A DNA stretch of 64,000 nt from SZUA-309 sp965233675 (GCA_965233675.1 OZ247498.1:3472001-3536000), one strand, 5' to 3'; shown: positions 27,099 through 36,049, numbered from the stretch's first letter. Notes: a model not told the origin generated them from the sequence alone. Numbers and translations: made by a program.

Positions 27099-27548
27099 TT
27101 ACCTGGCGGCTTCGGCCTCGGCTTCAGCTTCCTCAGCGCTGTCTTCCGTCAACGCCTCATCGTCGTAGTCCAGATCCTCTTCTTCCACCCGCGGGCGGTC
27201 GACCAGTTCGATATAGGCCATGGGTGCAGCATCACCTGCACGGAAGCCGCACTTCAGGATCCGGGTGTAGCCACCAGGCCGATCCGCATAGCGTGGACCG
27301 ATCTCGGTGAACAGCTTGCCGACCACGGCCTTGTCGCGCGTGCGCGCGAAGGCGAGGCGCCGGTTGGCGACCGAATCTTCCTTGGCCAGCGTGATCAGGG
27401 GTTCAGCAACCCGCCGCAGCTCCTTGGCCTTGGGCAGGGTGGTCTTGATCACTTCGTGCTCGATGAGCGACGCCGCCATGTTCCTGAACATCGCCTGGCG
27501 ATGGGAACTGTTCCGGTTCAGCTGTCGTCCACTCTTGCGATGACGCAT
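27099..27548 (-). CDS. rplQ: 50S ribosomal protein L17
   Basis: L17 sits near the peptide exit on the large subunit. The N-terminal M-R-H-R-K-S-G-R-Q-L-N-R-N-S-S-H-R is invariant. Residues 118-149 form an acidic, alanine-rich tail, making it 149 long against 127 in E. coli. Last gene of the alpha operon, 43 nt after rpoA. Confidence 0.97.
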   Translation of the reverse strand: MRHRKSGRQLNRNSSHRQAMFRNMAASLIEHEVIKTTLPKAKELRRVAEPLITLAKEDSVANRRLAFARTRDKAVVGKLFTEIGPRYADRPGGYTRILKCGFRAGDAAPMAYIELVDRPRVEEEDLDYDDEALTEDSAEEAEAEAEAAR

Positions 27549-27591
27549 TTCTAATTCCTCTTATCGTCCGGCCGCTCTGCCAGAGCAGCTT

Positions 27592-28581
27592 CTAGTCGTC
27601 GGCGCGCAGGCTTGCCGGCGGCCAGTTTTCCAGGCGCATGCCCAGCGACAGTCCGCGAGATGCCAGCACGTCCTTGATTTCCGTCAGGGACTTCTTGCCC
27701 AGATTCGGCGTCTTCAGCAGTTCCACCTCGGTGCGCTGAATCAGATCGCCGATGTAGTAGATGTTTTCCGCCTTCAGGCAGTTCGCAGAACGTACCGTCA
27801 GTTCCAGATCGTCTACCGGCCGGATCAGGATCGGGTCGATCTCGTCTTCCTTTTCCTCAGCCGGTGCGTCTTCTTCGTTCTCGAGGTTCACGAAAACGGC
27901 CAGCTGCTGCTGCAGGATGGTGGCTGCACGACGGATGGCGTCTTCCGGATCGATGGTTCCGTTGGTTTCCAGATCCAGAATCAGCTTGTCCAGGTCCGTA
28001 CGCTGCTCAACCCGGGCGCTCTCCACGCTGTAGGCAACGCGGCGCATCGGGCTGTAGGTGGCATCCAGACGCAGAACGCCGATCGGACGGCTCTCTTCTT
28101 CATCTTCTTCGATGCTGTCGACCGGCTGATAACCGCGGCCACGGGTGACACGGGCTTCGATGCGGATCGCACCGTTGTCGTTCAGCGTGCAGATCACGTG
28201 GTCCGGGTTGGCGATCTCCACGTCCTGGGTCAACTGGAAGTCACCGGCGGTTACCGCACCGCCACCTTCCTTGGCCAGGCTGATGATGGCCTCGTCCTGG
28301 TTGTGCAGCACGGCGGCAATGCCTTTCAGGTTCAGCAGAATGTCGATCACATCTTCCTGAACACCTTCGATGGTGCTGTACTCATGCAGGACGCCATCGA
28401 TCTGCACTTCGGTGATCGCGCAGCCGGGCATGGAGGACAGCAGGATTCTCCGCAGGGTGTTCCCCAGGGTATGACCGAACCCACGCTCGAGGGGCTCCAG
28501 GGTGACTCGGGCACGCGTCTTCGCCATCTCCTGGATGTCGATGTGACGCGGTGTCAGAAATTCAGTTACGGACTGTGCCAT
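27592..28581 (-). CDS. rpoA: RNA polymerase subunit alpha
   Basis: Alpha assembles core RNA polymerase through its N-terminal domain (G-F-G-H-T-L-G-N-x-L-R-R-I-L-L-S-S near 34-50) and contacts UP elements and activators through its C-terminal domain (about 245-325, N-L-G-K-K-S-L-T-E-I). Start ATG 28581 gives 329 residues, with AGGAG 10 nt upstream; the GTG three codons earlier would be one base from that Shine-Dalgarno. Confidence 0.98.
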   Translation of the reverse strand: MAQSVTEFLTPRHIDIQEMAKTRARVTLEPLERGFGHTLGNTLRRILLSSMPGCAITEVQIDGVLHEYSTIEGVQEDVIDILLNLKGIAAVLHNQDEAIISLAKEGGGAVTAGDFQLTQDVEIANPDHVICTLNDNGAIRIEARVTRGRGYQPVDSIEEDEEESRPIGVLRLDATYSPMRRVAYSVESARVEQRTDLDKLILDLETNGTIDPEDAIRRAATILQQQLAVFVNLENEEDAPAEEKEDEIDPILIRPVDDLELTVRSANCLKAENIYYIGDLIQRTEVELLKTPNLGKKSLTEIKDVLASRGLSLGMRLENWPPASLRADD

Positions 28582-28605
28582 GTAGTTCACTCTCCTTGAG
28601 CCTGC

Positions 28606-29226
28606 TTACTTGGAGTAAAGCTCGACAATGAGGTTTTCGTTGATCTCGGCGGGCAGTTCTTCCCGATCCGGATGGCGACGGAATGCGCCTTCCATCTTGG
28701 TCGCATCCACGTCCACCCATTCGACGGGTGCACGTTGGCTGGCCACCTGCAGCGCCGCCTGGATGCGGAGCTGTCCACGGGATTTCTCTGCAACAGAGAC
28801 CACGTCGTCGGGCATCACCTGATAGGACGGGACGTTCACCGACTGACCATTCACCAGAATAGCCTTGTGCGATACCAGCTGACGCGCTTCGGAACGCGTG
28901 GAGCCGAAGCCCATGCGATACACCACGTTGTCCAGCCGGGATTCCAGCAGCTTGAGCAGGTTTTCACCCGTCGCGCCCTTCCGGCGATCCGCTTTCTTGT
29001 AGTAGTTGCGGAACTGCTTCTCCAGCACACCGTATATCCGACGCACCTTCTGCTTCTCACGAAGCTGAATCGCATAGTCGGACAGACGGGTTCTGCGGGC
29101 ACCATGTTGTCCAGGCGGATTGTCGATCCGGCACTTGGAGTCAATGGGCCGCACGCCGCTCTTGTGGTACAGATCCGTACCTTCGCGTCGTGCCAGTTTG
29201 AGTTTGGGTCCTATGTAACGGGCCAT
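28606..29226 (-). CDS. rpsD: 30S ribosomal protein S4
   Basis: Primary 16S rRNA binder that nucleates 30S assembly; in E. coli it also represses the alpha operon. 206 residues with the S4 RNA-binding domain (about 95-155, R-L-D-N-V-V-Y-R-M-G-F). Only one Cys in the N-terminal region, so this is the zinc-free form. 24 nt before rpoA. Confidence 0.98.
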   Translation of the reverse strand: MARYIGPKLKLARREGTDLYHKSGVRPIDSKCRIDNPPGQHGARRTRLSDYAIQLREKQKVRRIYGVLEKQFRNYYKKADRRKGATGENLLKLLESRLDNVVYRMGFGSTRSEARQLVSHKAILVNGQSVNVPSYQVMPDDVVSVAEKSRGQLRIQAALQVASQRAPVEWVDVDATKMEGAFRRHPDREELPAEINENLIVELYSK

Positions 29227-29288
29227 TCCCTACCTCTTTCGATGTTTCTACGACGTCGCCTGTATGCGATACGCGCCGCTGCTATTCT

Positions 29289-29663
29289 CTAAACGCGCCG
29301 CTTTTTGGGCGGTCGGCACCCGTTATGCGGAATCGGGGTGACGTCGGCGATGCTGTTGATCTTCAATCCGGCAGCATTGAGTGCCCGGACGGCGGATTCG
29401 CGACCCGGTCCAGGCCCCTTGACCAGCACATCCACGCTCTTCATGCCGTTTTCCACCGCGACGGTCGATGCGCGCTCGCAGGCAACCTGAGCTGCGAACG
29501 GCGTGCTCTTTCTGCTGCCACGGAAACCGGAACCACCACTGGTCGCCCAGCAAACCGCGTTGCCCTGACGATCGGTGATGGTGATGATCGTGTTGTTGAA
29601 GGAAGCGTGGATGTGGGCTACCCCATCGGCCACGACTCGCTTGGCGCTCTTCTTCTCAGCCAT
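29289..29663 (-). CDS. rpsK: 30S ribosomal protein S11
   Basis: 124 residues; part of the 30S platform near the mRNA exit. Recognized by H-I-H-A-S-F-N-N-T-I-I-T-I-T-D (17-31), the G-P-G-P-G-R-E-S-A-x-R segment and the C-terminal C-R-P-P-K-K-R-R-V. The 90-nt gap before it (after rpsM) carries a copy of a dispersed structured repeat. Confidence 0.98.
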   Translation of the reverse strand: MAEKKSAKRVVADGVAHIHASFNNTIITITDRQGNAVCWATSGGSGFRGSRKSTPFAAQVACERASTVAVENGMKSVDVLVKGPGPGRESAVRALNAAGLKINSIADVTPIPHNGCRPPKKRRV

Positions 29664-29677
29664 GTTTTTTACCTTAG

Positions 29678-29735
29678 GGCACGCTCCATGTTGCTCAACT
29701 TGCCGTCACTACGACGCTTCAGAGCTGGTGTGCCG
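29678..29735 (-). repeat. Structured intergenic repeat, copy A (rpsM-rpsK)
   Basis: Contains GGCACGCTC (29678-29686) and GACGCTTCAG (29713-29722), the starts 35 nt apart, then CTGGTGTGCCG. The same two words with the same 35-nt offset occur upstream of rpsL and twice upstream of rplJ. In the transcribed strand the ends pair (GGCAC/GTGCC) with an inner CGTC/GACG stem. Confidence 0.75.
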
Positions 29736-29753
29736 TTCGTTCCTCGCTCACTA

Positions 29754-30110
29754 CTACTTTCTGATCGGCCTGCGTGGGCCCTTGCGGGTCCGCGCATTCG
29801 TCCGGGTACGCTGCCCGCGCACAGGCAGGCTGCGGCGATGCCGGATGCCCCGGAAACAACCGAGGTCCATCAGGCGCTTGATCGCCATGTTCTTCTCCCG
29901 ACGCAGGTCGCCCTCGACCGACATCTTGGAGATTTCGTTACGGATGGCATCGAGCTTGTCGTCACCCAGGTCCTGAATCTTCTCGCTCGGGCTCACACCC
30001 ACCGCTTCGCAGATCTTGACCGCGGTGGTGCGCCCGATTCCGAAGATATAAGTCAGCGAGATGCCCGCATGCTTATTATCTGGGATGTTGATACCGGCAA
30101 TACGTGCCAT
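29754..30110 (-). CDS. rpsM: 30S ribosomal protein S13
   Basis: 118-residue head protein forming bridge B1 with the large subunit. M-A-R-I-A-G-I-N-I-P-D-N-K at the start and the basic tail R-T-x-x-R-T-R-K-G-P-R-R-P-I-R-K are typical. Helix-hairpin-helix region near 15-65. First gene after rpmJ, 30 nt away. Confidence 0.98.
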   Translation of the reverse strand: MARIAGINIPDNKHAGISLTYIFGIGRTTAVKICEAVGVSPSEKIQDLGDDKLDAIRNEISKMSVEGDLRREKNMAIKRLMDLGCFRGIRHRRSLPVRGQRTRTNARTRKGPRRPIRK

Positions 30111-30140
30111 GCGAATCGCTCCTTATTAACTCTGACGCTC

Positions 30141-30257
30141 TTAACCTTGGCGCTGCTTGTGCCGCGGCTCGACGCTGCAGATGACCCGCACCACACCATT
30201 GCGTTTCACAATCTTGCAGTTACGGCAGATTTTCTTAACTGATGCTCTGACTTTCAT
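30141..30257 (-). CDS. rpmJ: 50S ribosomal protein L36
   Basis: 38-residue protein with the typical start M-K-V-R-A-S-V-K-K and end H-K-Q-R-Q-G. Cys11, Cys14, Cys27 and His33 make the zinc site, so this is the zinc-binding (C+) paralogue. It lies between secY (21 nt) and rpsM (30 nt), the conserved position. Confidence 0.95.
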   Translation of the reverse strand: MKVRASVKKICRNCKIVKRNGVVRVICSVEPRHKQRQG

Positions 30258-30278
30258 TTTCTACCTCTCAAATACCCG

Positions 30279-31610
30279 TCAACGGACGCGGGCATTCCGG
30301 CCGTAGCCTTTCAGATTCGATTTTTCCATCAGCTTGGCGTACTGGCTGGACATGAGGTGCGACTGCACCTGACTCATGAAGTCCATGGCCACGACCACCA
30401 CGATGAGGAGTGCGGTACCGCCAAGCTGGAAGGTGATGTTGAACGCAACGATCATGAATTCCGGCAGCAGACAGACGGAGGTCACATAGAGCGCGCCGAA
30501 AACCGTCAGGCGCGTGATCACGTCATCGATGTACTTGGCCGTCTGCTGACCCGGGCGGATACCCGGCACATAGGCGCCCTGTCGCTTCAGGTTATCGGCC
30601 ACGTCCTTCGGATCGAACATGATGGCCGTATAGAAGAAGCTGAAGAAGATGATCCCACCGGCAAACATCAGGATGTACAGCGGCTGCCCGGGAGACAGTA
30701 CCAGCGAAATCTGCTGCAGCCAGTCCATGCCCGGCGAATTTCCGAACCACTGGGCGATGGACGCAGGTGCCAGCAGCAGGCTCGAAGCAAAGATCGCCGG
30801 AATCACACCGGCCATGTTGATCTTCAGCGGCAGATGCGAGCTCTGCCCCTGATAGACACGCCGGCCCTGCTGGCGCTTGGCGTAGTTCACGGTGATACGG
30901 CGCTGACCACGCTCCACGAAGACCACGAAGGCGATGATGCCGATGGCCAGCAGGCCGATGGCGAGCAGCACGATGATGTTGATGTCGCCCTGCCGCGCCG
31001 CCTCGAAAGACTGGCCGATGGCGGACGGGAAGCCGGAAACGATCCCCGAGAAAATGATCAGGGATATACCGTTGCCAACCCCGCGTTCGGTGATCTGTTC
31101 GCCCAGCCACATCATGAACAGTGCACCGGTCACCAGCGTGGTGGTTGCCACGAACAGGAAGGCGAAGCCTGGTGCGAAGGCCAGTCCCTGATTCGCCAGC
31201 GTGACAGACAGTGACGTCCCCTGAACGAGGGCAATGAGCAGGGTGCCGTAGCGGGTGTATTGAGTGATCTTGCGTCGCCCGGATTCCCCTTCCTTACGGA
31301 GCTGCTGCAGACTCGGATACATCATGGACATCAGGTTCATGATGATGCTCGAGGTGATATAGGGCACCACGCCGAGCGCCAGAATACTCATCCGCTCCAG
31401 CGCACCGCCCGAGAACATGTTGAAGAGATCCAGAATGCCGCCCTGCTGCTGATCGAACAGCGCAGCCAGGCGCTCCGGATTGATACCGGGCACAGGGATG
31501 TGCGTGCCGGCCCGATACACGAGCAGCGCGATCAGCACGAACAGCAGGCGATCGCGCAGCTCGGAAAGTCCCGCTGCTGCACCTGCCAGTTGTCCCGGAT
31601 TGCTTGCCAT
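30279..31610 (-). CDS. secY: Preprotein translocase subunit SecY
   Basis: Channel-forming subunit of the Sec translocon in the inner membrane. 443 residues with ten hydrophobic spans. The plug-region H-I-P-V-P-G-I near 37-43 and the loop 4/5 to C-terminal signatures (G-I-R-P-G-Q-x-T) are standard. Its start overlaps the rplO stop by one base. The partner secE lies at 58134-58502. Confidence 0.98.
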   Translation of the reverse strand: MASNPGQLAGAAAGLSELRDRLLFVLIALLVYRAGTHIPVPGINPERLAALFDQQQGGILDLFNMFSGGALERMSILALGVVPYITSSIIMNLMSMMYPSLQQLRKEGESGRRKITQYTRYGTLLIALVQGTSLSVTLANQGLAFAPGFAFLFVATTTLVTGALFMMWLGEQITERGVGNGISLIIFSGIVSGFPSAIGQSFEAARQGDINIIVLLAIGLLAIGIIAFVVFVERGQRRITVNYAKRQQGRRVYQGQSSHLPLKINMAGVIPAIFASSLLLAPASIAQWFGNSPGMDWLQQISLVLSPGQPLYILMFAGGIIFFSFFYTAIMFDPKDVADNLKRQGAYVPGIRPGQQTAKYIDDVITRLTVFGALYVTSVCLLPEFMIVAFNITFQLGGTALLIVVVVAMDFMSQVQSHLMSSQYAKLMEKSNLKGYGRNARVR

Positions 31611-32044
31611 TACTCTTCTACCTTGCCTCCGGCCGCTTCGATTGCTGCCCGGGCACCTTTGGTGACACCAAGTCCTTTAACCGTTACTGCACGCGCGATC
31701 TCTCCAGAGAGGATCACCCGTGCCCGCTTCATGCTGCGGGGAATGACGTTGGCCGCCTGCAATGCGTCCAGGTCGACGGTTTCCGCCGTCATGGCGTTGA
31801 TCTCGGAGAGGCGAACCTCTGCCGTGGTCAGACCCACACGGGAGCGGAAGCCGAACTTCGGCACCCGCTGCTTGAGCGGCTGTTGCCCGCCTTCGAAACC
31901 GGGTCGAACGCCTCCGCCGGAACGGGCCTTCTGACCCTTCTGTCCGCGCGCGGCGGTCTTGCCCCAACCGGAGCCTGCACCACGACCTACGCGGCGCTTC
32001 GTCTTTTTGCTGCCCGCTGCCGGGCTGATGCCGTTCAGCCGCAT
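31610..32044 (-). CDS. rplO: 50S ribosomal protein L15
   Basis: 144-residue late-assembly protein. The Gly/Arg/Lys-rich extension (R-R-V-G-R-G-x-G-S-G-x-G-K-T-A-A-R-G-Q-K-G-Q) at 16-39 penetrates rRNA; the globular C-terminal part ends in an E-A-A-G-G-K-V-E-E motif. 2 nt after rpmD and overlapping secY by one base. Confidence 0.98.
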   Translation of the reverse strand: MRLNGISPAAGSKKTKRRVGRGAGSGWGKTAARGQKGQKARSGGGVRPGFEGGQQPLKQRVPKFGFRSRVGLTTAEVRLSEINAMTAETVDLDALQAANVIPRSMKRARVILSGEIARAVTVKGLGVTKGARAAIEAAGGKVEE

Positions 32045-32046
32045 GG

Positions 32047-32232
32047 TTATTCTCCTTCCACCTGCAGCAGATAGTTCACACGATCGATCATGCCGCGCAC
32101 GGCGGGGGTGTCTTCCACCTCAACCGTGTGGCCGATGCGTCGCAGACCCAGACCTGCCACACAGGCTTTATGCTTCTTGAGCCGACCGGCCGGGCTCTTG
32201 ACCAAAGTCACGCGTACGGTTTTTTCACTCAT
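32047..32232 (-). CDS. rpmD: 50S ribosomal protein L30
   Basis: 61-residue small L30 with the V-K-S-P-x-G segment and L-G-L-R-R-I-G-H-T-V (29-38), the family signature. 64 nt downstream of rpsE in the spc order. Confidence 0.97.
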   Translation of the reverse strand: MSEKTVRVTLVKSPAGRLKKHKACVAGLGLRRIGHTVEVEDTPAVRGMIDRVNYLLQVEGE

Positions 32233-32296
32233 GACTGCTGCTACCTTAAAACTGCTCTAACGCTGACGCTCTGCTGCATCCTCTGCTCAAGAGGAC

Positions 32297-32800
32297 TCAG
32301 GCGCCTATTTCTTCCACTGTCTTGCCACGCTTTGCCGCTACCGACTCCGGAGAGCGCATGTTCTGCAGCGCATCGAAGGTGGCACGAACCACATTCACCG
32401 GATTGGTCGAGCCGTAGCTCTTGCACAGCACGTTGTGCACGCCGGCGGCTTCCAGAACCGCACGCATGGTGCCTCCGGCAATCACACCGGTACCTTCAGA
32501 GGCCGGCTGCATGTACACCTTGGAAGCGCCGTGACGACCCACAGACGGATACCAGATCGTGGAACCGTTCAGTTCCACGTCGACGATGTTCTGCCGCGCG
32601 GCCTGCATGGCTTTCTGAATCGCCAGTGGCACTTCTCGTGCCTTGCCGCGGCCGAAGCCGACCCGTCCGTCGCCGTAGCCGACTACGGTGAGCGCGGTGA
32701 AGCCGAAAATCCGACCACCCTTGACCACCTTGGCTACCCGGTTCACCTGAACCAGCTTCTCGACCAGGCCTTCTTCCTGAATCTCGTCGCTATATGCCAT
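32297..32800 (-). CDS. rpsE: 30S ribosomal protein S5
   Basis: 167-residue fidelity-related protein of the 30S body. The dsRNA-binding-like N-terminal part has G-L-V-E-K-L-V-Q-V-N-R-V-A-K-V-V-K-G-G-R; the second domain has the glycine-rich segment G-T-G-V-I-A-G-G. 3 nt from rplR, so coupled. Confidence 0.98.
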   Translation of the reverse strand: MAYSDEIQEEGLVEKLVQVNRVAKVVKGGRIFGFTALTVVGYGDGRVGFGRGKAREVPLAIQKAMQAARQNIVDVELNGSTIWYPSVGRHGASKVYMQPASEGTGVIAGGTMRAVLEAAGVHNVLCKSYGSTNPVNVVRATFDALQNMRSPESVAAKRGKTVEEIGA

Positions 32801-32803
32801 GCC

Positions 32804-33151
32804 TTAAAACTCCAATCCGCCTTCGCGTGCGGCTTCTGCCAGGGCTTTTACCCGGCCGTGATACTTGTAACCAGAGCGATCGAATGCGACAGCAGATACA
32901 CCGGCCGCCTTGGCTCGCTCGGCGATCAGCTGACCCACTTTGCCAGCCGCTTCCACATTGCCCGTGCTTCCACTGCGCAGGTCTTTGTCCAGCGTCGAAG
33001 CGGTCGCAATCACTTCATTGCCTTCCGGGGCAATGATCTGTGCATAAATGTGCTTCGGCGTGCGGTAAACGGACAGGCGAACCGCCTGCAACTCACGCAT
33101 CTTCGCTCGACTGCGACGTGCTCTCTTTAAACGCGCTGATTTCTTATCCAT
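32804..33151 (-). CDS. rplR: 50S ribosomal protein L18
   Basis: 115-residue 5S rRNA-binding protein. Start ATG 33151 (M-D-K-K-S-A-R-L-K-R) matches the family N-terminus; the frame continues upstream but without homology. F-D-R-S-G-Y-K-Y-H-G-R-V-K-A-L-A near the C-terminus is diagnostic. 69 nt after rplF. Confidence 0.98.
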   Translation of the reverse strand: MDKKSARLKRARRSRAKMRELQAVRLSVYRTPKHIYAQIIAPEGNEVIATASTLDKDLRSGSTGNVEAAGKVGQLIAERAKAAGVSAVAFDRSGYKYHGRVKALAEAAREGGLEF

Positions 33152-33220
33152 CTTCTTACCTGTCGAATTCTGTCTATGTGTCGTCTGCACCGCGCAAGCG
33201 GGGCATGAGCGACCCACGCA

Positions 33221-33754
33221 TCACTTCTTCTTGGCTTCCTTCCGTCGTACCCGCTCATCTGCATAGCGCACGCCTTTGCCCTTGTAGGGCTCCGGCGGAC
33301 GGAAAGCCCGGATCTCCGCGGAAACCTGACCCACCAGCTGGTTGTCGGTGCCGGAGATCACGATTTCTGTCTGGCTGGGCGTTTCTGCGGTTACCCCTTC
33401 CGGCAGGTTGTATTCCACCGGATGGGAGAAACCGAGCTGAAGATTCAGCTTCTTACCCTGCGCCTGGGCGCGATAACCAACACCCTGCAACTGCAGGCGA
33501 CGCTCGAAGCCATCCGACACGCCGACCACCATGTTGCCGACCAGCGCGCGCATGGTTCCGGAAAGGGCTTTCGCCTGCTTTCCGCCACCTTTAGCCGCGA
33601 AGGTCAGGACGTTGTCTTCCTGCTTGACCTCCACGTCGGCGTGCACGTCCAATTCCATGGTGCCCTTACTGCCTTTCACGCTGATGCGCTGGCCGTCGAT
33701 CTTAATATCGACACCGGATGGCAGTGCGACCGGATTGTTTGCGATACGAGACAT
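33221..33754 (-). CDS. rplF: 50S ribosomal protein L6
   Basis: 177-residue protein at the base of the L7/L12 stalk, with two related alpha-beta repeats (1-80, 85-177). M-S-R-I-A-x-x-P-V at the start and P-E-P-Y-K-G-K-G-V-R-Y near 154-164 identify it. 26 nt after rpsH. Confidence 0.98.
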   Translation of the reverse strand: MSRIANNPVALPSGVDIKIDGQRISVKGSKGTMELDVHADVEVKQEDNVLTFAAKGGGKQAKALSGTMRALVGNMVVGVSDGFERRLQLQGVGYRAQAQGKKLNLQLGFSHPVEYNLPEGVTAETPSQTEIVISGTDNQLVGQVSAEIRAFRPPEPYKGKGVRYADERVRRKEAKKK

Positions 33755-33780
33755 TTCAAGTACCTACGTAAAGTAATTCT

Positions 33781-34173
33781 CTAGAACACCGTGCAGACGA
33801 CTTCGCCGCCCACACCAGCTTCCCGTGCTGCCCGATCGGTCAGCAGGCCCTTATTCGTGCTCACGATGGCAACACCCAGACCGCCCCGTACCTCCGGCAG
33901 ATCCTCGCAGGCCTTATAGACCCGCAGTCCCGGCCGGCTTACACGTGAAATTTCTTCGATGACCGGCGATCCATTGTGATAGCGGAGCGCCACGGACAAC
34001 GTGGGCTTCGCGCCTTCTTCGACGGAATAGCCGTCGATGTAGCCTTCTTCCCGAAGCACCTCGCAGATGGCCGCCTTGGCCTTAGAGCCAGGCATGCTCA
34101 CTTCCGGATGGCTCGCAAGCTGTGCATTGCGAATGCGGGTGAGCAGATCGGCGATGGGATCCTGCATGGACAT
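33781..34173 (-). CDS. rpsH: 30S ribosomal protein S8
   Basis: 130-residue primary 16S binder; in E. coli it represses the spc operon through a site near rplE. Start ATG 34173 gives M-S-M-Q-D-P-I-A-D-L-L-T-R-I-R-N, identical in form to E. coli. The C-terminal S-T-x-K-G-L-L-T-D-R-A-A-R signature is present. 14 nt after rpsN. Confidence 0.98.
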   Translation of the reverse strand: MSMQDPIADLLTRIRNAQLASHPEVSMPGSKAKAAICEVLREEGYIDGYSVEEGAKPTLSVALRYHNGSPVIEEISRVSRPGLRVYKACEDLPEVRGGLGVAIVSTNKGLLTDRAAREAGVGGEVVCTVF

Positions 34174-34187
34174 GATCTTCTCCTTGC

Positions 34188-34493
34188 TTACCAGCTGGCC
34201 TTGACCAGACCCGGGACATCCCCGCGCATGGCCGCTTCGCGCAGCTTGTTTCTGGCCAGGCCGAACTTGCGGTAAACCGCGTGCGGACGACCGGTGATGC
34301 CACAACGGCGCTGCTGACGGACCGGAGACGCATCACGCGGCATCTTCTGCAGCTTGATCTGTGCCTCCCAGCGGTCTTCGTCGCTGGCGCTTTTGTCGCT
34401 GATGACTGCTTTCAAAGCAGCGCGCTTGGCCGCGTACTTGGCAACCGTCTTGGCGCGCTTCTTCTCCCGCTCGACCATCGAGTTCTTAGCCAT
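34188..34493 (-). CDS. rpsN: 30S ribosomal protein S14 (zinc-free type)
   Basis: 101-residue long-form S14 with a single Cys, hence the C-minus, zinc-independent class. R-C-G-I-T-G-R-P-H-A-V-Y-R-K-F-G-L-x-R (63-81) is the family signature. 8 nt after rplE. Confidence 0.97.
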   Translation of the reverse strand: MAKNSMVEREKKRAKTVAKYAAKRAALKAVISDKSASDEDRWEAQIKLQKMPRDASPVRQQRRCGITGRPHAVYRKFGLARNKLREAAMRGDVPGLVKASW

Positions 34494-34501
34494 GTCTTTT
34501 C

Positions 34502-35041
34502 CTAGTTCCTGAACGGGAAGTTGAACGCACGGAGAAGGGCCAGGCCTTCTTCATTGGTGCGTGCAGAGGTTGTTATCGCGATGTCCATGCCCCGGATCTT
34601 GTCGATCTTGTCGTAGTCGATCTCGGCAAAGACGATCTGCTCCTGGATACCCATGGCAAAGTTGCCACGGCCATCGAACGATTTCGGATTGAGCCCGCGG
34701 AAGTCACGCATCCGGGGGATGGCGATGCTGATCAGCCGCTCCACGAATTCATACATTCGCGCGCGGCGCAGAGTGACCTTGCAGCCATTCGGAAAGCCCG
34801 CCCGGATCTTGAATCCGGCTTCAGACTTCCGGGCGTTCTGAATGATCGGCTTCTGGCCGGCGATCAGAGTCATGTCGCCAACGGCGTGTTCCATGATCTT
34901 CCGATCGGCGATGGCTTCACCCACGCCCATGTTCAGCGTGATCTTTTCCAGCCTGGGCACCTGCATGACGTTCGACAGTTCCAACTCCTGCTGGAGGCTG
35001 GGCCGGATTTCGTCGAGGTAACGTTGATATAAATCTGACAT
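34502..35041 (-). CDS. rplE: 50S ribosomal protein L5
   Basis: 179-residue central-protuberance protein binding 5S rRNA and contacting S13. L-N-M-G-V-G-E-A near 37-44, the V-T-L-R segment and the G-I-Q-E-Q-I-V-F-A-E-I-D-Y-D block are characteristic. 19 nt after rplX. Confidence 0.98.
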   Translation of the reverse strand: MSDLYQRYLDEIRPSLQQELELSNVMQVPRLEKITLNMGVGEAIADRKIMEHAVGDMTLIAGQKPIIQNARKSEAGFKIRAGFPNGCKVTLRRARMYEFVERLISIAIPRMRDFRGLNPKSFDGRGNFAMGIQEQIVFAEIDYDKIDKIRGMDIAITTSARTNEEGLALLRAFNFPFRN

Positions 35042-35060
35042 TTCTAACTCGAAGACTTAT

Positions 35061-35372
35061 TCAGTCGATTGCTTTGCTGTTGGACTTGAAGAATCGGATA
35101 CGCTTGCCGTCCTCTTCGCGGATGCCGACCCGGTCGGCCTTGTCCTCGTCGTCGTTCCAGATGGCCACGTTGGACACATTGATGGGCGCTTCCTGCTCCA
35201 CAATACCGCCACGCTGACCGACATTCGGATTCGGACGCTGGTGCTTCTTCACCAGGTTGACGCCGGAGACCAGCAGCCGCCCGCCATCGAGTACGCGCAT
35301 CACTTCACCGCGCTTGCCTTTATCGCGGCCTGCGATCACTACCACTTCGTCGTCTTTCTTAATCTTCAACAT
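35061..35372 (-). CDS. rplX: 50S ribosomal protein L24
   Basis: 103-residue assembly initiator of the 50S, near the exit tunnel. A KOW motif at the N-terminus (D-D-E-V-V-V-I-A-G-R-D-K-G-K-R-G) and G-V-N-L-V-K-K-H identify it. 20 nt after rplN. Confidence 0.98.
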   Translation of the reverse strand: MLKIKKDDEVVVIAGRDKGKRGEVMRVLDGGRLLVSGVNLVKKHQRPNPNVGQRGGIVEQEAPINVSNVAIWNDDEDKADRVGIREEDGKRIRFFKSNSKAID

Positions 35373-35392
35373 CTTTCTTTCCGGTCACGCTC

Positions 35393-35761
35393 TCAAAGCA
35401 CTTCAGGTGCGAGAGAAATAATCCGCATGAAATTCTCGTCGCGCAGTTCGCGGGTGACCGGTCCGAAGATCCGGGTACCCACCGGCTGATTCTGCGGGTT
35501 CAACAGTACGGCGGCATTCTGATCAAAACGGATGATGGAGCCGTCCGGACGACGTACGCCCTTGCGGGTCCGTACCACGACCGCATTCATGACCTGACCT
35601 TTCTTCACCCGGCCTCGCGGAATCGCTTCCTTCACCGTGACCTTGATGATGTCGCCGATGCCTGCATAGCGACGATGCGAACCGCCCAGCACCTTGATGC
35701 ACTGCACCTTACGGGCGCCGCTGTTGTCGGCGATGTCCAACATGGTTTCCGTCTGAATCAC
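35393..35761 (-). CDS. rplN: 50S ribosomal protein L14
   Basis: 122-residue subunit-interface protein, the docking site of RsfS (encoded at 15576-15923). M-I-Q-x-E-T-x-L-D-I-A-D-N-S-G-A-R at the start and the R-E-L-R-D-x-x-F-M-R-I-I-S-L-A-P-E-V-L end are typical. 3 nt after rpsQ; no spc promoter is evident, so S10 and spc are probably continuous. Confidence 0.98.
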   Translation of the reverse strand: MIQTETMLDIADNSGARKVQCIKVLGGSHRRYAGIGDIIKVTVKEAIPRGRVKKGQVMNAVVVRTRKGVRRPDGSIIRFDQNAAVLLNPQNQPVGTRIFGPVTRELRDENFMRIISLAPEVL

Positions 35762-35764
35762 CGC

Positions 35765-36049
35765 TTATACCTCGCGAGACTTCTCGTCGATGCTCTTCAG
35801 CATCCACGTCTTGGATTTGGACAACGGCCGACACTCCGCCACAGTCACCGTATCCCCGATCGAACACGCATTCTCTTCGTCATGCGCGTGAATCTTCGAG
35901 GAACGACGGATCACCTTGCCGTAAACCGGGTGCTGCACCCGACGCTCGATCTTCACGGTGATGGTTTTATCCATCTTGTTGCTGACGACGGTACCGGTGA
36001 CCGTCCGGGCAAGCATCTGCTCGCCGCCAGCCGCTTCTGCTTCAGCCAT
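35765..36049 (-). CDS. rpsQ: 30S ribosomal protein S17
   Basis: 94-residue 16S binder with an OB fold. V-V-S-N-K-M-D-K-T-I-T-V (21-32), H-P-V-Y-G-K and E-C-R-P-L-S-K-x-K are diagnostic. The start codon lies 8 nt inside the end of rpmC, implying coupled translation. It has about ten extra N-terminal residues; an inner start at M-L-A-R is possible. Confidence 0.96.
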   Translation of the reverse strand: MAEAEAAGGEQMLARTVTGTVVSNKMDKTITVKIERRVQHPVYGKVIRRSSKIHAHDEENACSIGDTVTVAECRPLSKSKTWMLKSIDEKSREV